Shown: piece by piece, positions 53,309-62,285 of the stretch
How positions within the stretch are numbered: the stretch's first letter is position 1
How the letters are laid out: each line of letters opens with the position of its first letter
Source: an uncultured Acetatifactor sp.
Lineage (GTDB): Bacteria > Bacillota > Clostridia > Lachnospirales > Lachnospiraceae
DNA length: 64,000 nucleotides
Reading direction: 5' to 3'
Assembly: GCA_910588225.1 (NCBI GenBank)
Contig: CAJUQT010000005.1
Span: forward strand, 1-64,000
Program-made: the position numbers and the translations under genes
The notes under the pieces: generated by a model
The model's input: the letters and a program-made list of their open reading frames with translations, nothing else
Database searches by the model: none
Told to the model about the DNA's origin: nothing

Positions 53309-53516
53309 AACCATGCGGAAAGACAGGCGGAGAAGGGGTGGGAGGCTCTTTCCGACAGCACCAAGGGGTGCTCTTAGCAGAGATGAAATCCACTGCCTAC
53401 TGAAACTTGGGAGCGGTACTTTCGCTCCTTAGTTTCTGTTGGCAGTTAGTTCCTCGGCGCGTTACCCCTGCCGAGGAAAGAACCTCCCACCCCTTCTCCG
53501 CCGTCCCTTTGCTTTA
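53309..53516 (-). ncRNA. Structured RNA-like element, copy B
   Basis: Reverse-oriented homologue of copy A. Unpaired segments are conserved (GGGTAACGCGCC, CGAAAGTACCG, CTCTGCTAAG, CGGAAAGAGCC), while paired segments changed together. The outer helix 53326-53353 / 53475-53502 is 28 bp with one G-T exception. GCCTC/GAGGC of copy A is CTGCC/GGCAG here (53393-53397, 53441-53445), and the GCGCG stem is GGAGCG/CGCTCC (53410-53415, 53423-53428). The shared 5' word AAAGCAAAGGGACGGC marks one boundary. The copies converge on a 104-base spacer without a gene. Confidence 0.6.
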
Positions 53517-53700
53517 GGAAAAAAGCCCCTGTTGGTCCTTGCGGGCCCCCTGGCCCAGGCGGCAGGCCCCCCTGTACAGCCATTGCCGTAACCTGAACTT
53601 TGGCGACATCCCCTGCAGAGCATTGCAGAAAATCTAACTCCGGGTTCAGGACCTTTACAGGTTCCTGCAGAAACCCGGGTCCTTGTAAAGTGAACACCAA
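53517..53700. repeat. Repeat-derived GC-rich flank of copy B
   Basis: The minus strand reads CCCGCAAGGACCAACAGGGGC (53525-53545) and GCAATGGCTGTACAGG (53571-53586), both diverged versions of the 42-bp array unit. Copy B is therefore preceded by the same repeat family as copy A. A second stretch (53640-53695) has CAGGACC..GGTTCCTG-type short inverted repeats. No gene. Confidence 0.55.
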
Positions 53701-53731
53701 ATTTTACATCATCAACATTATCGCAAAAAGA

Positions 53732-53760
53732 TTGAAAAAGCAGAAGAAAATGGTTATAAT
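53732..53760 (+). promoter_or_regulatory. Promoter of the second ABC system
   Basis: TTGAAA (53732-53737), 17 bp, TATAAT (53755-53760), 52 bases before the ATPase start. Confidence 0.75.
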
Positions 53761-53811
53761 AAAAAAATATGACTGTTAACAGCAAAAGTATTATGACAAA
53801 GGCGGACAATA

Positions 53812-54516
53812 ATGAGTGGTTTTGTGCGTTTTGAAGACGTTAAAAAAGTATATAAGACCGGTGAGCTTGAAATCCCCGCACTGCATGATGTGAACTTTGA
53901 AATTGAAAAAGGAGAATTCTGCGTCATTGTGGGAGCTTCCGGCGCAGGTAAAACTACTATCCTGAACATTCTGGGCGGCATGGACACTCTGACCTCCGGC
54001 AAAGTATACCTGGATGAAGAGGAAGTGTCCGCATTTAATAAGAAACAGCTGACGGCCTACAGACGCTATGATGTGGGATTTGTTTTCCAGTTCTATAATC
54101 TGGTGCAGAATCTGACGGCCCTGGAAAATGTGGAGCTGGCGGCTCAGATCTGCAGAGAACCGCTGGACGCGGCCGTGATACTGGAACAGGTGGGACTGAA
54201 GGAGCGCACCAGCAATTTTCCGGCCCAGCTTTCCGGCGGAGAACAGCAGCGGGTGGCCATTGCCAGAGCGCTGGCAAAGAATCCGAAGATTCTGCTCTGT
54301 GACGAGCCCACAGGAGCGCTGGATTATAATACGGGAAAAGCAGTGCTCAGGCTCCTGCAGGGAACCTGCCGGGAGACAGGGAAGACAGTGATTGTCATTA
54401 CGCACAATCAGGCTCTCACGGCCATGGCAGACCGCATTATTACGGTGAAAAGCGGCACGGTGGTCAGTATGGTGAAAAACGAGAAGACGGTTGACATTTC
54501 GGAGATCGAATGGTGA
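53812..54516 (+). CDS. ABC transporter ATPase, MacB/LolD-like
   Basis: 234 residues. Walker A VGASGAGKTTILN, Q-loop FVFQFYNLVQNLTALEN, signature LSGGEQQR, Walker B ILLCDEPTGALDYNTG and H-loop ITHN. It precedes a giant FtsX-type permease by five bases and the pair forms a type VII ABC system. The substrate is unknown; such systems usually handle lipids, peptides or mechanotransmission rather than classical uptake. Confidence 0.93.
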   Translation: MSGFVRFEDVKKVYKTGELEIPALHDVNFEIEKGEFCVIVGASGAGKTTILNILGGMDTLTSGKVYLDEEEVSAFNKKQLTAYRRYDVGFVFQFYNLVQNLTALENVELAAQICREPLDAAVILEQVGLKERTSNFPAQLSGGEQQRVAIARALAKNPKILLCDEPTGALDYNTGKAVLRLLQGTCRETGKTVIVITHNQALTAMADRIITVKSGTVVSMVKNEKTVDISEIEW

Positions 54517-54520
54517 GCAT

Positions 54521-57500
54521 ATGCGGGAAATAAGGAAATCTACCTTCCGGGAAATCAAAGCAAGCTTTGGCAGATTTATGGCGATATTTGCCATTATTGC
54601 TCTGGGAGTGGGCTTTTTTGCGGGGCTGAAGGTGACGAAAGAAGGCATGACCGCAACGGTGAAGGATTATCTGCACAGATATTCTTTTTATGATTTCCGT
54701 TTGCTTTCTACCCTTGGATTTGAACAGAAGCAGGTGGATTCTCTTTATGCGGCCCTGGATGTACAGGCAGTGGAAGGGGCGGTTTCTTTTGACATACTGT
54801 ATCGACTGGAAGACGGCCGCCAGGGGGCGGTTAAGGCGCACAGCGTGACAGAACAGGTGAATACGCTGAAAGTGACGGCAGGGAGGCTGCCCCGGAGCGG
54901 AAGCGAATGTGTGGTGGACAGCAATCTGCTTGGAAAATCGGCCATCGGTGCGACGATTACGCTGTCGGAAGACAATAAAGAAGAGGACCTGGAGCACTTT
55001 GCAGAGCGGGAATATACGATTGTGGGGATTGTGCGTTCTCCTCTGTATCTGCAGTACGAAAGGGGTAATACTTCTCTGGGCACAGGACGTTTGGACGGTT
55101 TTATCTATTTGCTGCCCGAGGGGTTTGACGTGGATTACTTTACGGAAATCTATGTGAAGTTCGAGCAGAACCATGATTTATACAGCGAAGCATATGATTC
55201 ACTGATTGCTGAGAAAACCCCTGTCTGGGAGGAGCTGACCGGGGAGGCTGCGCTGGAGCGGTATCAGGATATTGTGGCTGCGGCGGAGACGGAGCTTGCG
55301 GAGGGCCGGGCGGAACTGGAGAAGAATAGAACTCAGGGAGAGGAAGAGCTTGCAGAGGCCGCCCGGACACTGGCAGATGCGGAAGAGCAGCTGGCTGAGG
55401 GGGAGGTTGCGATTGCGGACGCCCAGATGGAGATAGCGGAAGGCGAAGTGGAAATCTGGGAAAATGAGGAAGAGATTCGGAAGGCGAAAGTAACGATTTC
55501 GGAGAAGGAAGCAGAACTGGATGACGGCGAGGTGGTCATTGCCGGGAAGGAGGCGGAACTGGCGGAGGCCAGGGCGCTTGTGGACAGCAATGAGATAACG
55601 CTGCGCAGCAGTGAACGTGAGCTTGCGGAAGGCAAGGCCCAGTGGCGGAGTAAGAAGGAGACAATGGATGCCGCGAAGCTTGCCGCTGCAGAGGGCAGAA
55701 AACGACTGCAGGAGGAAGCGGCGGAGCTGGAAAAGCAGAAGGAGAAGCTGCAGGCCGATCTGGAAAGCGGCGCCATTACCCAGGAAGCCTATGACGCAGG
55801 GATTGCGGTGATTGAGAGAGGACAGCAGACCATTGCGGAATACGAGGAACAGCTTGCGGCAACGGAAGAGCAGCTGCTGGAGGGAGAGAAAGAGCTGGAA
55901 GCCGCATGGCAGCAGATTGCGGAATCCGAAGCGAAGCTGAACGAAGGCTGGCAGGCGCTGTCGGCTGCCAGACAGCAGCTGTCGGAGGGGCAGCTGGCCA
56001 TAGTGGAGGCAAGGCGGGAAATTGCCGACGGGCGTACAGCTCTGGCCCAGGCAAGAAAAGAACTTGTGGAAGGAGAACAGGCCCTTGCCGAAGGGAAAAA
56101 GGAGCTGGAAGATGGAAAGGCGGTCCTTGCGGAAAAAGCCGGAGAACTGGCAGACGCAAAGCAGGAATATGCCGAAGGACGAAAAGAGTACGAAAATGCC
56201 CGGAAAGAGTTTGACGAAAAAATTGCCCGGGCCGAGGCCGAAATAGCAGAGGGAGAGGAAGAACTTGCGGATTTGGAGAGGCCGGAGACTTTTGTGCTGG
56301 GCAGGGATACCAATGTGGGCTATGTCTGTTTTCAGAATGATTCCAATATCGTGGAGGGGATAGCCAATATTTTTCCGGTGTTCTTTTTTCTGGTGGCGGC
56401 TCTGGTGTGTATCACTACCATGAACAGGATGGTGGAGGAACAGCGGACTCAGATAGGAGTGCTGAAAGCGCTGGGGTATGGAGAATCCACCATTATGTCA
56501 AAATATATGATTTATTCCGGGCTGGCTGCGGTGACAGGCTGTGTCTTCGGATTCTTTCTGGGAACCTGGGGCTTTCCGAAGGTGATATGGTTCTGTTATG
56601 GGATGATGTATAATGCGGACCCCATTTTCTATATCTTTGACTGGAAGCTGGCGGTGATTTCCCTGGCGGTATCTCTGCTGTGTTCCATTGGAACGACCTG
56701 GCTGTCCTGCAGGGTGGAGCTGAATCAGGTGGCGGCGGCTCTGATGCGGCCCAAAGCGCCGAAGGCGGGGAAACGAGTACTTCTGGAGCGGATTCCGTTT
56801 CTGTGGAAGCGGCTGAGCTTTCTGCATAAGGTTTCCCTGCGGAACATCTTTCGCTATAAAAAGCGGTTGTTTATGATGGTGGTGGGAATCAGCGGATGCA
56901 CAGCACTGCTGGTCACGGGCTTCGGTGTCAAGGATTCCATCGCCGATGTGGCGGCGAAGCAGTTTCGGGAGGTGCAGACCTATGATATCGGCGTATCTCT
57001 GAAGGAAGGCGCTGACGGGGCGCTGGAAGAGAAGTTGAACGGCCTGATGGCAAAGGGAATTGACGAGTATGCCTTTGTGATGGAAAAAAACATGGAGATC
57101 GTGACGGAAAACGGTGTCAAGTCGGTCTATCTGGTGGCGGGGACGGAAGAGGAAATGGTTCCGTTCCTGAATCTGCATACAGTGGAAGGGGAGCAGGTGG
57201 CCTATCCGGCACAGGGAGAGGCCGTTATATCCAATAAGCTGGCGGAAGACTATAAAATCAAAGTCGGTGACACCATAACCCTGAGGGACGAGGAGATGCT
57301 GAGCATTTCTGTCAGAGTATCCGGAATATACGAGAATTTTATCTATAATTATGTGCATATTACGGAAGACACCTGGAGACAGCTGACAGGGACGGAACCG
57401 GAGCGGAAGACAGTTTATGTGAATTTGTCGGAGACTGCGGAAAGCGATGTGATTGTGACGGATGAGCTCTCTGATCATGAAATGGCGGCTGAGCTCATGA

Positions 57501-57973
57501 AATGGAAGCAGGTATCTACCGTTACGGTGAATCGGGATACTATGGAACGAATTGGCAACATGATGTCAAGTCTGGATATTATTGTGGTGGTGGTTATATT
57601 GTGTGCGGCGGTACTGGCCTTTATTGTGCTTTATAATCTCACCAATATTAATATCACAGAGAGAATCAGGGAAATCGCAACAATCAAGGTTCTGGGCTTT
57701 TACAGGAAGGAAACGCAGAGTTATGTCTTCCGGGAGAATATTATTCTAAGCCTGCTTGGCATGCTGGTTGGACTGGTACTGGGACATTTCCTGCACAGAT
57801 TTGTCATGAATGAAATCCGGGTTGATCTGATTGCATTTCATATTTATGTGAAACCCATAAGCTTTCTGTACAGCGGTTTGCTGACATTGGCATTTGCCTG
57901 GCTGGTAAACTTTACCATGGGCGGAAAACTGGAGGGGATCAGTATGACGGAATCTTTGAAAAGTGTTGATTAG
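54521..57973 (+). CDS. Giant FtsX-type ABC permease with periplasmic-side coiled coil
   Basis: About 1150 residues from ATG 54521. Helix 1 (about 18-38) is followed by an extracytoplasmic domain (MacB-like core, about 40-235) and an uninterrupted Glu/Ala/Leu-rich heptad-like region from about 245 to 590 (units such as LAEGKKELEDGKAVL). Then come three membrane helices of the first FtsX domain (about 620-745), a second extracytoplasmic domain (about 800-995) and the last FtsX domain (SLDIIVVVVILCAAVLAFIVLYNLTNINITERIREIATIKVLGF). The long coiled coil must project outward from the membrane. Two FtsX modules in one chain make a complete transmembrane unit. Confidence 0.9.
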   Translation: MREIRKSTFREIKASFGRFMAIFAIIALGVGFFAGLKVTKEGMTATVKDYLHRYSFYDFRLLSTLGFEQKQVDSLYAALDVQAVEGAVSFDILYRLEDGRQGAVKAHSVTEQVNTLKVTAGRLPRSGSECVVDSNLLGKSAIGATITLSEDNKEEDLEHFAEREYTIVGIVRSPLYLQYERGNTSLGTGRLDGFIYLLPEGFDVDYFTEIYVKFEQNHDLYSEAYDSLIAEKTPVWEELTGEAALERYQDIVAAAETELAEGRAELEKNRTQGEEELAEAARTLADAEEQLAEGEVAIADAQMEIAEGEVEIWENEEEIRKAKVTISEKEAELDDGEVVIAGKEAELAEARALVDSNEITLRSSERELAEGKAQWRSKKETMDAAKLAAAEGRKRLQEEAAELEKQKEKLQADLESGAITQEAYDAGIAVIERGQQTIAEYEEQLAATEEQLLEGEKELEAAWQQIAESEAKLNEGWQALSAARQQLSEGQLAIVEARREIADGRTALAQARKELVEGEQALAEGKKELEDGKAVLAEKAGELADAKQEYAEGRKEYENARKEFDEKIARAEAEIAEGEEELADLERPETFVLGRDTNVGYVCFQNDSNIVEGIANIFPVFFFLVAALVCITTMNRMVEEQRTQIGVLKALGYGESTIMSKYMIYSGLAAVTGCVFGFFLGTWGFPKVIWFCYGMMYNADPIFYIFDWKLAVISLAVSLLCSIGTTWLSCRVELNQVAAALMRPKAPKAGKRVLLERIPFLWKRLSFLHKVSLRNIFRYKKRLFMMVVGISGCTALLVTGFGVKDSIADVAAKQFREVQTYDIGVSLKEGADGALEEKLNGLMAKGIDEYAFVMEKNMEIVTENGVKSVYLVAGTEEEMVPFLNLHTVEGEQVAYPAQGEAVISNKLAEDYKIKVGDTITLRDEEMLSISVRVSGIYENFIYNYVHITEDTWRQLTGTEPERKTVYVNLSETAESDVIVTDELSDHEMAAELMKWKQVSTVTVNRDTMERIGNMMSSLDIIVVVVILCAAVLAFIVLYNLTNINITERIREIATIKVLGFYRKETQSYVFRENIILSLLGMLVGLVLGHFLHRFVMNEIRVDLIAFHIYVKPISFLYSGLLTLAFAWLVNFTMGGKLEGISMTESLKSVD

Positions 57974-57987
57974 AAAGGATCTACAGA

Positions 57988-58785
57988 ATGAAATTTGATA
58001 TGCATTGCCATACAAAAGAAGGATCGCTGGATGGGAAGGTGCCCATTGAAGAATTTGCGGATTTACTGAAGGATAAAGGATTCGACGGGATGCTGGTCAG
58101 CGATCATGACTCCTATAAGGGATATCGGGCGTGGAAAAAACAGCATGGCGGCGGCTATGATCAGGAAAGAGACTTTCTGGTTCTGAAGGGAGTGGAATAC
58201 GATACCATTGACGCGGGGCATATTCTGGTAATCATGCCAGAGGGCGTAAAGCTGAAAATTTTGGAACTTCGGGGACTTCCGGTACAGTTTCTCATAGAGA
58301 TTGTCCACAAAAACGGAGGAATTCTGGGGCCGGCACACCCCTGTGGAGAGAAATTTTTAAGCATTACCAATACCAGAAAACACCGCAATCAGCTGGCGGT
58401 TATGGATAAGTTTGACTTTCTGGAGGGTTTCAATGCCTGTGAGAGTCCGGAGAGTAACGCAGGGGCAATGGAGATTGCACGATGCCATAACAAGCCTGTA
58501 TTTGGCGGCAGCGATGCACATAAGGAGGAGTGTGTGGGTCTGGGATTCACTGAATTCGCGGAGCCGATTACCTGTGAATCCGATCTGATCAGACTGGTGA
58601 AGGAACGCGGACGGGAGGCCTGTGACTGCGGCGGAGAATACTATGAGAAAACCACGAAGCAGAAAATCGGAAAGGCCAATTCTCTGCTGGTGGACGGTTT
58701 CTGGGTTTATAACCGGATGGCAAGTATGATGCGCCATCACAAGAGGAAACTGGAACTGCGGAAATATTATATTCGGATAAAATAG
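57988..58785 (+). CDS. PHP-domain metal-dependent phosphoesterase
   Basis: 265 residues. PHP metal ligands are visible: MHCHT at the N-terminus, VSDHDSYKG, the Glu in LKGVEYDT, a His in GPAHPCGE and the late GGSDAHKEE. Members hydrolyse phosphate esters of nucleotides or sugars, or act in histidinol phosphate metabolism. Which substrate applies is unknown. The gene starts 15 bases after the permease stop, probably the end of that unit. The C-terminus is basic. Confidence 0.85.
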   Translation: MKFDMHCHTKEGSLDGKVPIEEFADLLKDKGFDGMLVSDHDSYKGYRAWKKQHGGGYDQERDFLVLKGVEYDTIDAGHILVIMPEGVKLKILELRGLPVQFLIEIVHKNGGILGPAHPCGEKFLSITNTRKHRNQLAVMDKFDFLEGFNACESPESNAGAMEIARCHNKPVFGGSDAHKEECVGLGFTEFAEPITCESDLIRLVKERGREACDCGGEYYEKTTKQKIGKANSLLVDGFWVYNRMASMMRHHKRKLELRKYYIRIK

Positions 58786-58995
58786 GTTCGGAAACCACGT
58801 TTTTTAATGAGAAGTTTTGCTGTAATTCATAAAATCTTAAGGTGCATTTTTGAAATTGTGTGTTATACTCAATATGTGGCACAGACAGCCCTGCACATTG
58901 GGTATTTCGTAACATTGACTTTGCGGGAGAGCTGCCGGAGCTGTTACAGTATCGCCATATGCGGATATATTCAGGCACAGAAAGGATAGTATTAT

Positions 58996-61287
58996 ATGAA
59001 GAAATTGAATTTACACAGGTTCGCAGGCTGCAGAAAGCCGGGTGCATTTGCTCTGGCGGCGGCAATTATGATGTCGCTGGCAGCCTGCGGCAAGACAGAT
59101 AGTACGGACGAAGTGAAAAAGGAATGGGCCTATGTGCCGGAATTTGTCACAATTGAAGACGAACGCATGGATTATTACAATATGCAGCTGATGGGAGAGA
59201 ATCTGTATTCTGTGTCCTTGGAGTGGGATGAGAATACGAATTTAAGCACCCAGAGCATCTGCAAATACTCGCTGGCAGATAAGACCGTGACCCAGACGCC
59301 GGTTGTGTGGCCGGAGGGTGCGGTCAATATGAACATCAACGAAACAGCTTTCACGGAGGACGGCAGCCTGTATGCTATTGTTTATTCTTATTCGGAAGAC
59401 GGTGTGTCGAAGAATTTCCTGACAAAATTTGACGGGGAAGGAAAATGGCTGTTTTCTCAGGAGATTACAGACCTGGTGGCAGATTCTTACATAAACGACA
59501 TGGCAGTAGACGGGGAAGGCCGTGTGTATCTGGCGGGAGACGGCAATATCTGGCTGCTGGATGCGGAGGGGAATCAGCAGGGCAAGATATCCATGGATTC
59601 CGCCAACAGCTGGATCGACAGCATTGTCTGCGGTAAGGATGGGAAAATGTATATCACTTATCAAAGCTACAATGAAAGTGCGGGTACAAGCGAATATGCA
59701 TTGACAGCCATTGATTTTGCAGGGAAAAAGCTGGGAGAGTCTTACGCTGGTTTACCGGGCAACAGCAGTAAACTTGCTGCAGGAACAGAGTATGACTTTC
59801 TGGTACATGACAGTACTCATGTATATGGATACAGCCTTGAGAAACAGGAGTCAGAACTACTGTTCGACTGGCTGGACAGCGATATCAACGGCAACAGTGT
59901 CAGGAACTTCGGCGAACTGTCTGACGGCAGAATTGCTGTGATTATCGAGGACTGGGAGACGAATGACAACGGTATAGCCCTGCTGACGAAGAAAAAGGCG
60001 GAGGAAGTGCCGGAGAAGGAGACTATCGTTGTGGCTACCATAAGTGGTGGATATAATCTGCAGGGGCTGGCCGTACAGTTTAACAAGGCGAATTCTCAGT
60101 ACCACATTTCCGTAAAGGAATATTATGACTATAACAATGGCGGTGAAAATGCGTGGGCGGATGCGCTGACTAACCTGAATAATGATATCACTTCCAACAA
60201 CTGTCCGGATATTATTGACCTGTCCGGTCTGAGCGTGGAGCAGCTGGCGGCGAAAGGAGTATTCGAGAATCTGAGTCCTTACCTGGAAAAGAGCAGTGTG
60301 CTGAACCGGGCTGATTTCATTGAGAATATTCTGAATGTATATACATTTGACGACGTACTGGTAAGCATACCTTCTACTTTCAGTATGCAGACTATAATTG
60401 GCAGCGCCGATATGGTGGGCGAGAAGAGCGGCTGGACGCTGGATGAGATGATTGCTCTTGCGGAGGAACATCCGGATGCGGAGATTTTTGACAAGGTGGC
60501 AAAGCGTGAGATCATGCAGGCTATGATGATGTTCAACGAGGATGCTTTCATTGACTGGTCTACAGGGGAATGTAATTTCAATTCAGATGAATTTAAGAAA
60601 ATGCTGGAGTTTGTGAATCGCTTCCCGGACGAGGTGGACTGGCAGCAGGACGGCCCTTCCACACCCACCAGAATCCAGAATGGGGAAGTGCTTCTGGATA
60701 CGGCCTATCTGTATGATTTTGATCAGATACAGCTGTATGAGGAAATATTCCAGGGCAAGGCGGTATGCGTGGGATTTCCCACGATGGACGGAACCGGCGG
60801 ACATGCGCTGTCAGCGAGTAATGCATATGCCATTTCCACCAAATCCAATCAAAAGGATGGGGCATGGGCATTTATTGAAAGTGTTCTGAATAAGGAAGAC
60901 AGCAATAATCGTTATTGGAATGGATTCCCCACAGTGAAATCTCAGCTGGATGCCATGATAGCGGAAGCAACCAAAGTGGAGTATGCCACAGACGAAAACG
61001 GAGAGGTCATTTTGGATGAAAGCGGAGAAGCCATTGCAATGGGAAGCCATGGAGTAGGTTATGAAGATGGTTGGAGTTATGACTTCCGTACGCCCACACA
61101 GGAGGAAGTGGATGTCGTTCTGGCGCTGATGGACGAGGCAAAGCCTGTTTCCTATGGCGGTGAGGATGAAGTTATGAAGATAATCAACGAGGAAGCGGAA
61201 GGCTATTATTCCGGTCAGAAATCGGTGGATGAAGTGGTGGGTGTTATTCAGAGCCGCGTCCAGATCTATGTGAGTGAGAATAAATAG
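58996..61287 (+). CDS. Extracellular solute-binding lipoprotein with N-terminal propeller-like domain
   Basis: 763 residues. The signal peptide ends in the lipobox LAAC (Cys31), so it is a lipoprotein processed by Lgt (encoded in this window) and signal peptidase II. Residues about 45-335 form repeated four-strand blades (e.g. DMAVDGEGRVYLAGDGNIWLLDAEGNQ), a beta-propeller-like module. Residues about 345-763 are a family-1 sugar-binding protein fold (TIVVATISGGYNLQGLAVQFNKAN start). Downstream permeases indicate a carbohydrate importer. The ATPase gene is not in the window, as is usual when a shared MsmX-type ATPase serves several importers. Confidence 0.88.
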   Translation: MKKLNLHRFAGCRKPGAFALAAAIMMSLAACGKTDSTDEVKKEWAYVPEFVTIEDERMDYYNMQLMGENLYSVSLEWDENTNLSTQSICKYSLADKTVTQTPVVWPEGAVNMNINETAFTEDGSLYAIVYSYSEDGVSKNFLTKFDGEGKWLFSQEITDLVADSYINDMAVDGEGRVYLAGDGNIWLLDAEGNQQGKISMDSANSWIDSIVCGKDGKMYITYQSYNESAGTSEYALTAIDFAGKKLGESYAGLPGNSSKLAAGTEYDFLVHDSTHVYGYSLEKQESELLFDWLDSDINGNSVRNFGELSDGRIAVIIEDWETNDNGIALLTKKKAEEVPEKETIVVATISGGYNLQGLAVQFNKANSQYHISVKEYYDYNNGGENAWADALTNLNNDITSNNCPDIIDLSGLSVEQLAAKGVFENLSPYLEKSSVLNRADFIENILNVYTFDDVLVSIPSTFSMQTIIGSADMVGEKSGWTLDEMIALAEEHPDAEIFDKVAKREIMQAMMMFNEDAFIDWSTGECNFNSDEFKKMLEFVNRFPDEVDWQQDGPSTPTRIQNGEVLLDTAYLYDFDQIQLYEEIFQGKAVCVGFPTMDGTGGHALSASNAYAISTKSNQKDGAWAFIESVLNKEDSNNRYWNGFPTVKSQLDAMIAEATKVEYATDENGEVILDESGEAIAMGSHGVGYEDGWSYDFRTPTQEEVDVVLALMDEAKPVSYGGEDEVMKIINEEAEGYYSGQKSVDEVVGVIQSRVQIYVSENK

Positions 61288-61355
61288 AGAACGGTCGGCT
61301 ATACTGTGGCCGCAATGCGGCACAGAGAAGATAATGTCTGGAAATGAGGACAGAA

Positions 61356-62285
61356 ATGGGCAGAAAGCAGAAAGAAGGGCGCCGCAAGGCGCCCGAATCG
61401 AAACATCGTATCAAAACGACCCGGAGAGAGCGTAAAATTAAAATCAGCTCGGGGCTTTATCTGGCCCCCAGCTTTTTGGGCGTTATGGTATTTTTTATCC
61501 TTCCTTTTCTGGTTGTGATTTATTATTCGCTGGTAGATAATCCCATCAGCGGTAATTTTGTGTTTTTGGATAATTTTATCAATATCGTACAGAATTCGGC
61601 ATTTAAAAGTGCGGTCCGCAATACCTTTGTCTTCTCGGCGGTGGCAGTGCCGCTGGCGGTAGTACTGTCACTGCTGCTTGCCATTGTGCTGGAGGCGAAG
61701 CTTCCGTTCAGGAGTCAGTTCAGGACTTTTTTCCTGAGCCCCATGATGGTGCCGGTAGCCTCCATTGTATTAATCTGGCAGGTTTTATTTCATTATAACG
61801 GTGCCGTGAATGAAATGCTGAGCAAAATCGGTGTGGAGAAAATTGACTGGCTGAAATCCGACTATGCCCTTGTGGTTATTGTTATCCTCTTTTTATGGAA
61901 GAACCTGGGCTACAACATGATTCTGTTCATGGCGGCCCTGGCCAGTATTCCGAAGGATATTTTGGAGGTTGCACAGCTGGAGAGTGCTAAGCCGCTGCAG
62001 ACTTTCTTTTACATAAAGATTCGCTACCTGTCGTCTTCCCTGCTGTTTGTGACGATTATGTCTCTGATAAATTCGTTTAAGATATTCCGGGAGGTGTATC
62101 TGCTGACAACGGATTATCCGTACGATTCCATCTACACACTTCAGCATTTTATGAATAATAAATTCAAATCGCTGGATTACCAGACTTTGTCAGCGGCGGC
62201 GATACTGATGTCGCTGGTAATGATTGTGATAATCGGAACCCTGTTCATTGCGGAGAATCGGTTCGGAAAGGATGTGGAGGGATGA
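61356..62285 (+). CDS. Sugar ABC transporter permease, UgpA/MalF-like
   Basis: About 309 residues from ATG 61356 (AGGA at 61347-61350; ATG 61344 is in frame). A basic N-terminal tail precedes six transmembrane helices (LAPSFLGVMVFFILPFLVVIYYSLV first). The EAA loop is ALASIPKDILEVAQLESAKPLQTFFYIKI, the contact point for the ATPase. Partner of the next gene, which it overlaps by four bases. Confidence 0.92.
   Translation: MGRKQKEGRRKAPESKHRIKTTRRERKIKISSGLYLAPSFLGVMVFFILPFLVVIYYSLVDNPISGNFVFLDNFINIVQNSAFKSAVRNTFVFSAVAVPLAVVLSLLLAIVLEAKLPFRSQFRTFFLSPMMVPVASIVLIWQVLFHYNGAVNEMLSKIGVEKIDWLKSDYALVVIVILFLWKNLGYNMILFMAALASIPKDILEVAQLESAKPLQTFFYIKIRYLSSSLLFVTIMSLINSFKIFREVYLLTTDYPYDSIYTLQHFMNNKFKSLDYQTLSAAAILMSLVMIVIIGTLFIAENRFGKDVEG

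Noticed and set aside
58785..58806. GGTT..AACC stem with a T run after the PHP gene
   Set aside because: A four-bp stem is too short to support an intrinsic terminator call, although the T run is suggestive.
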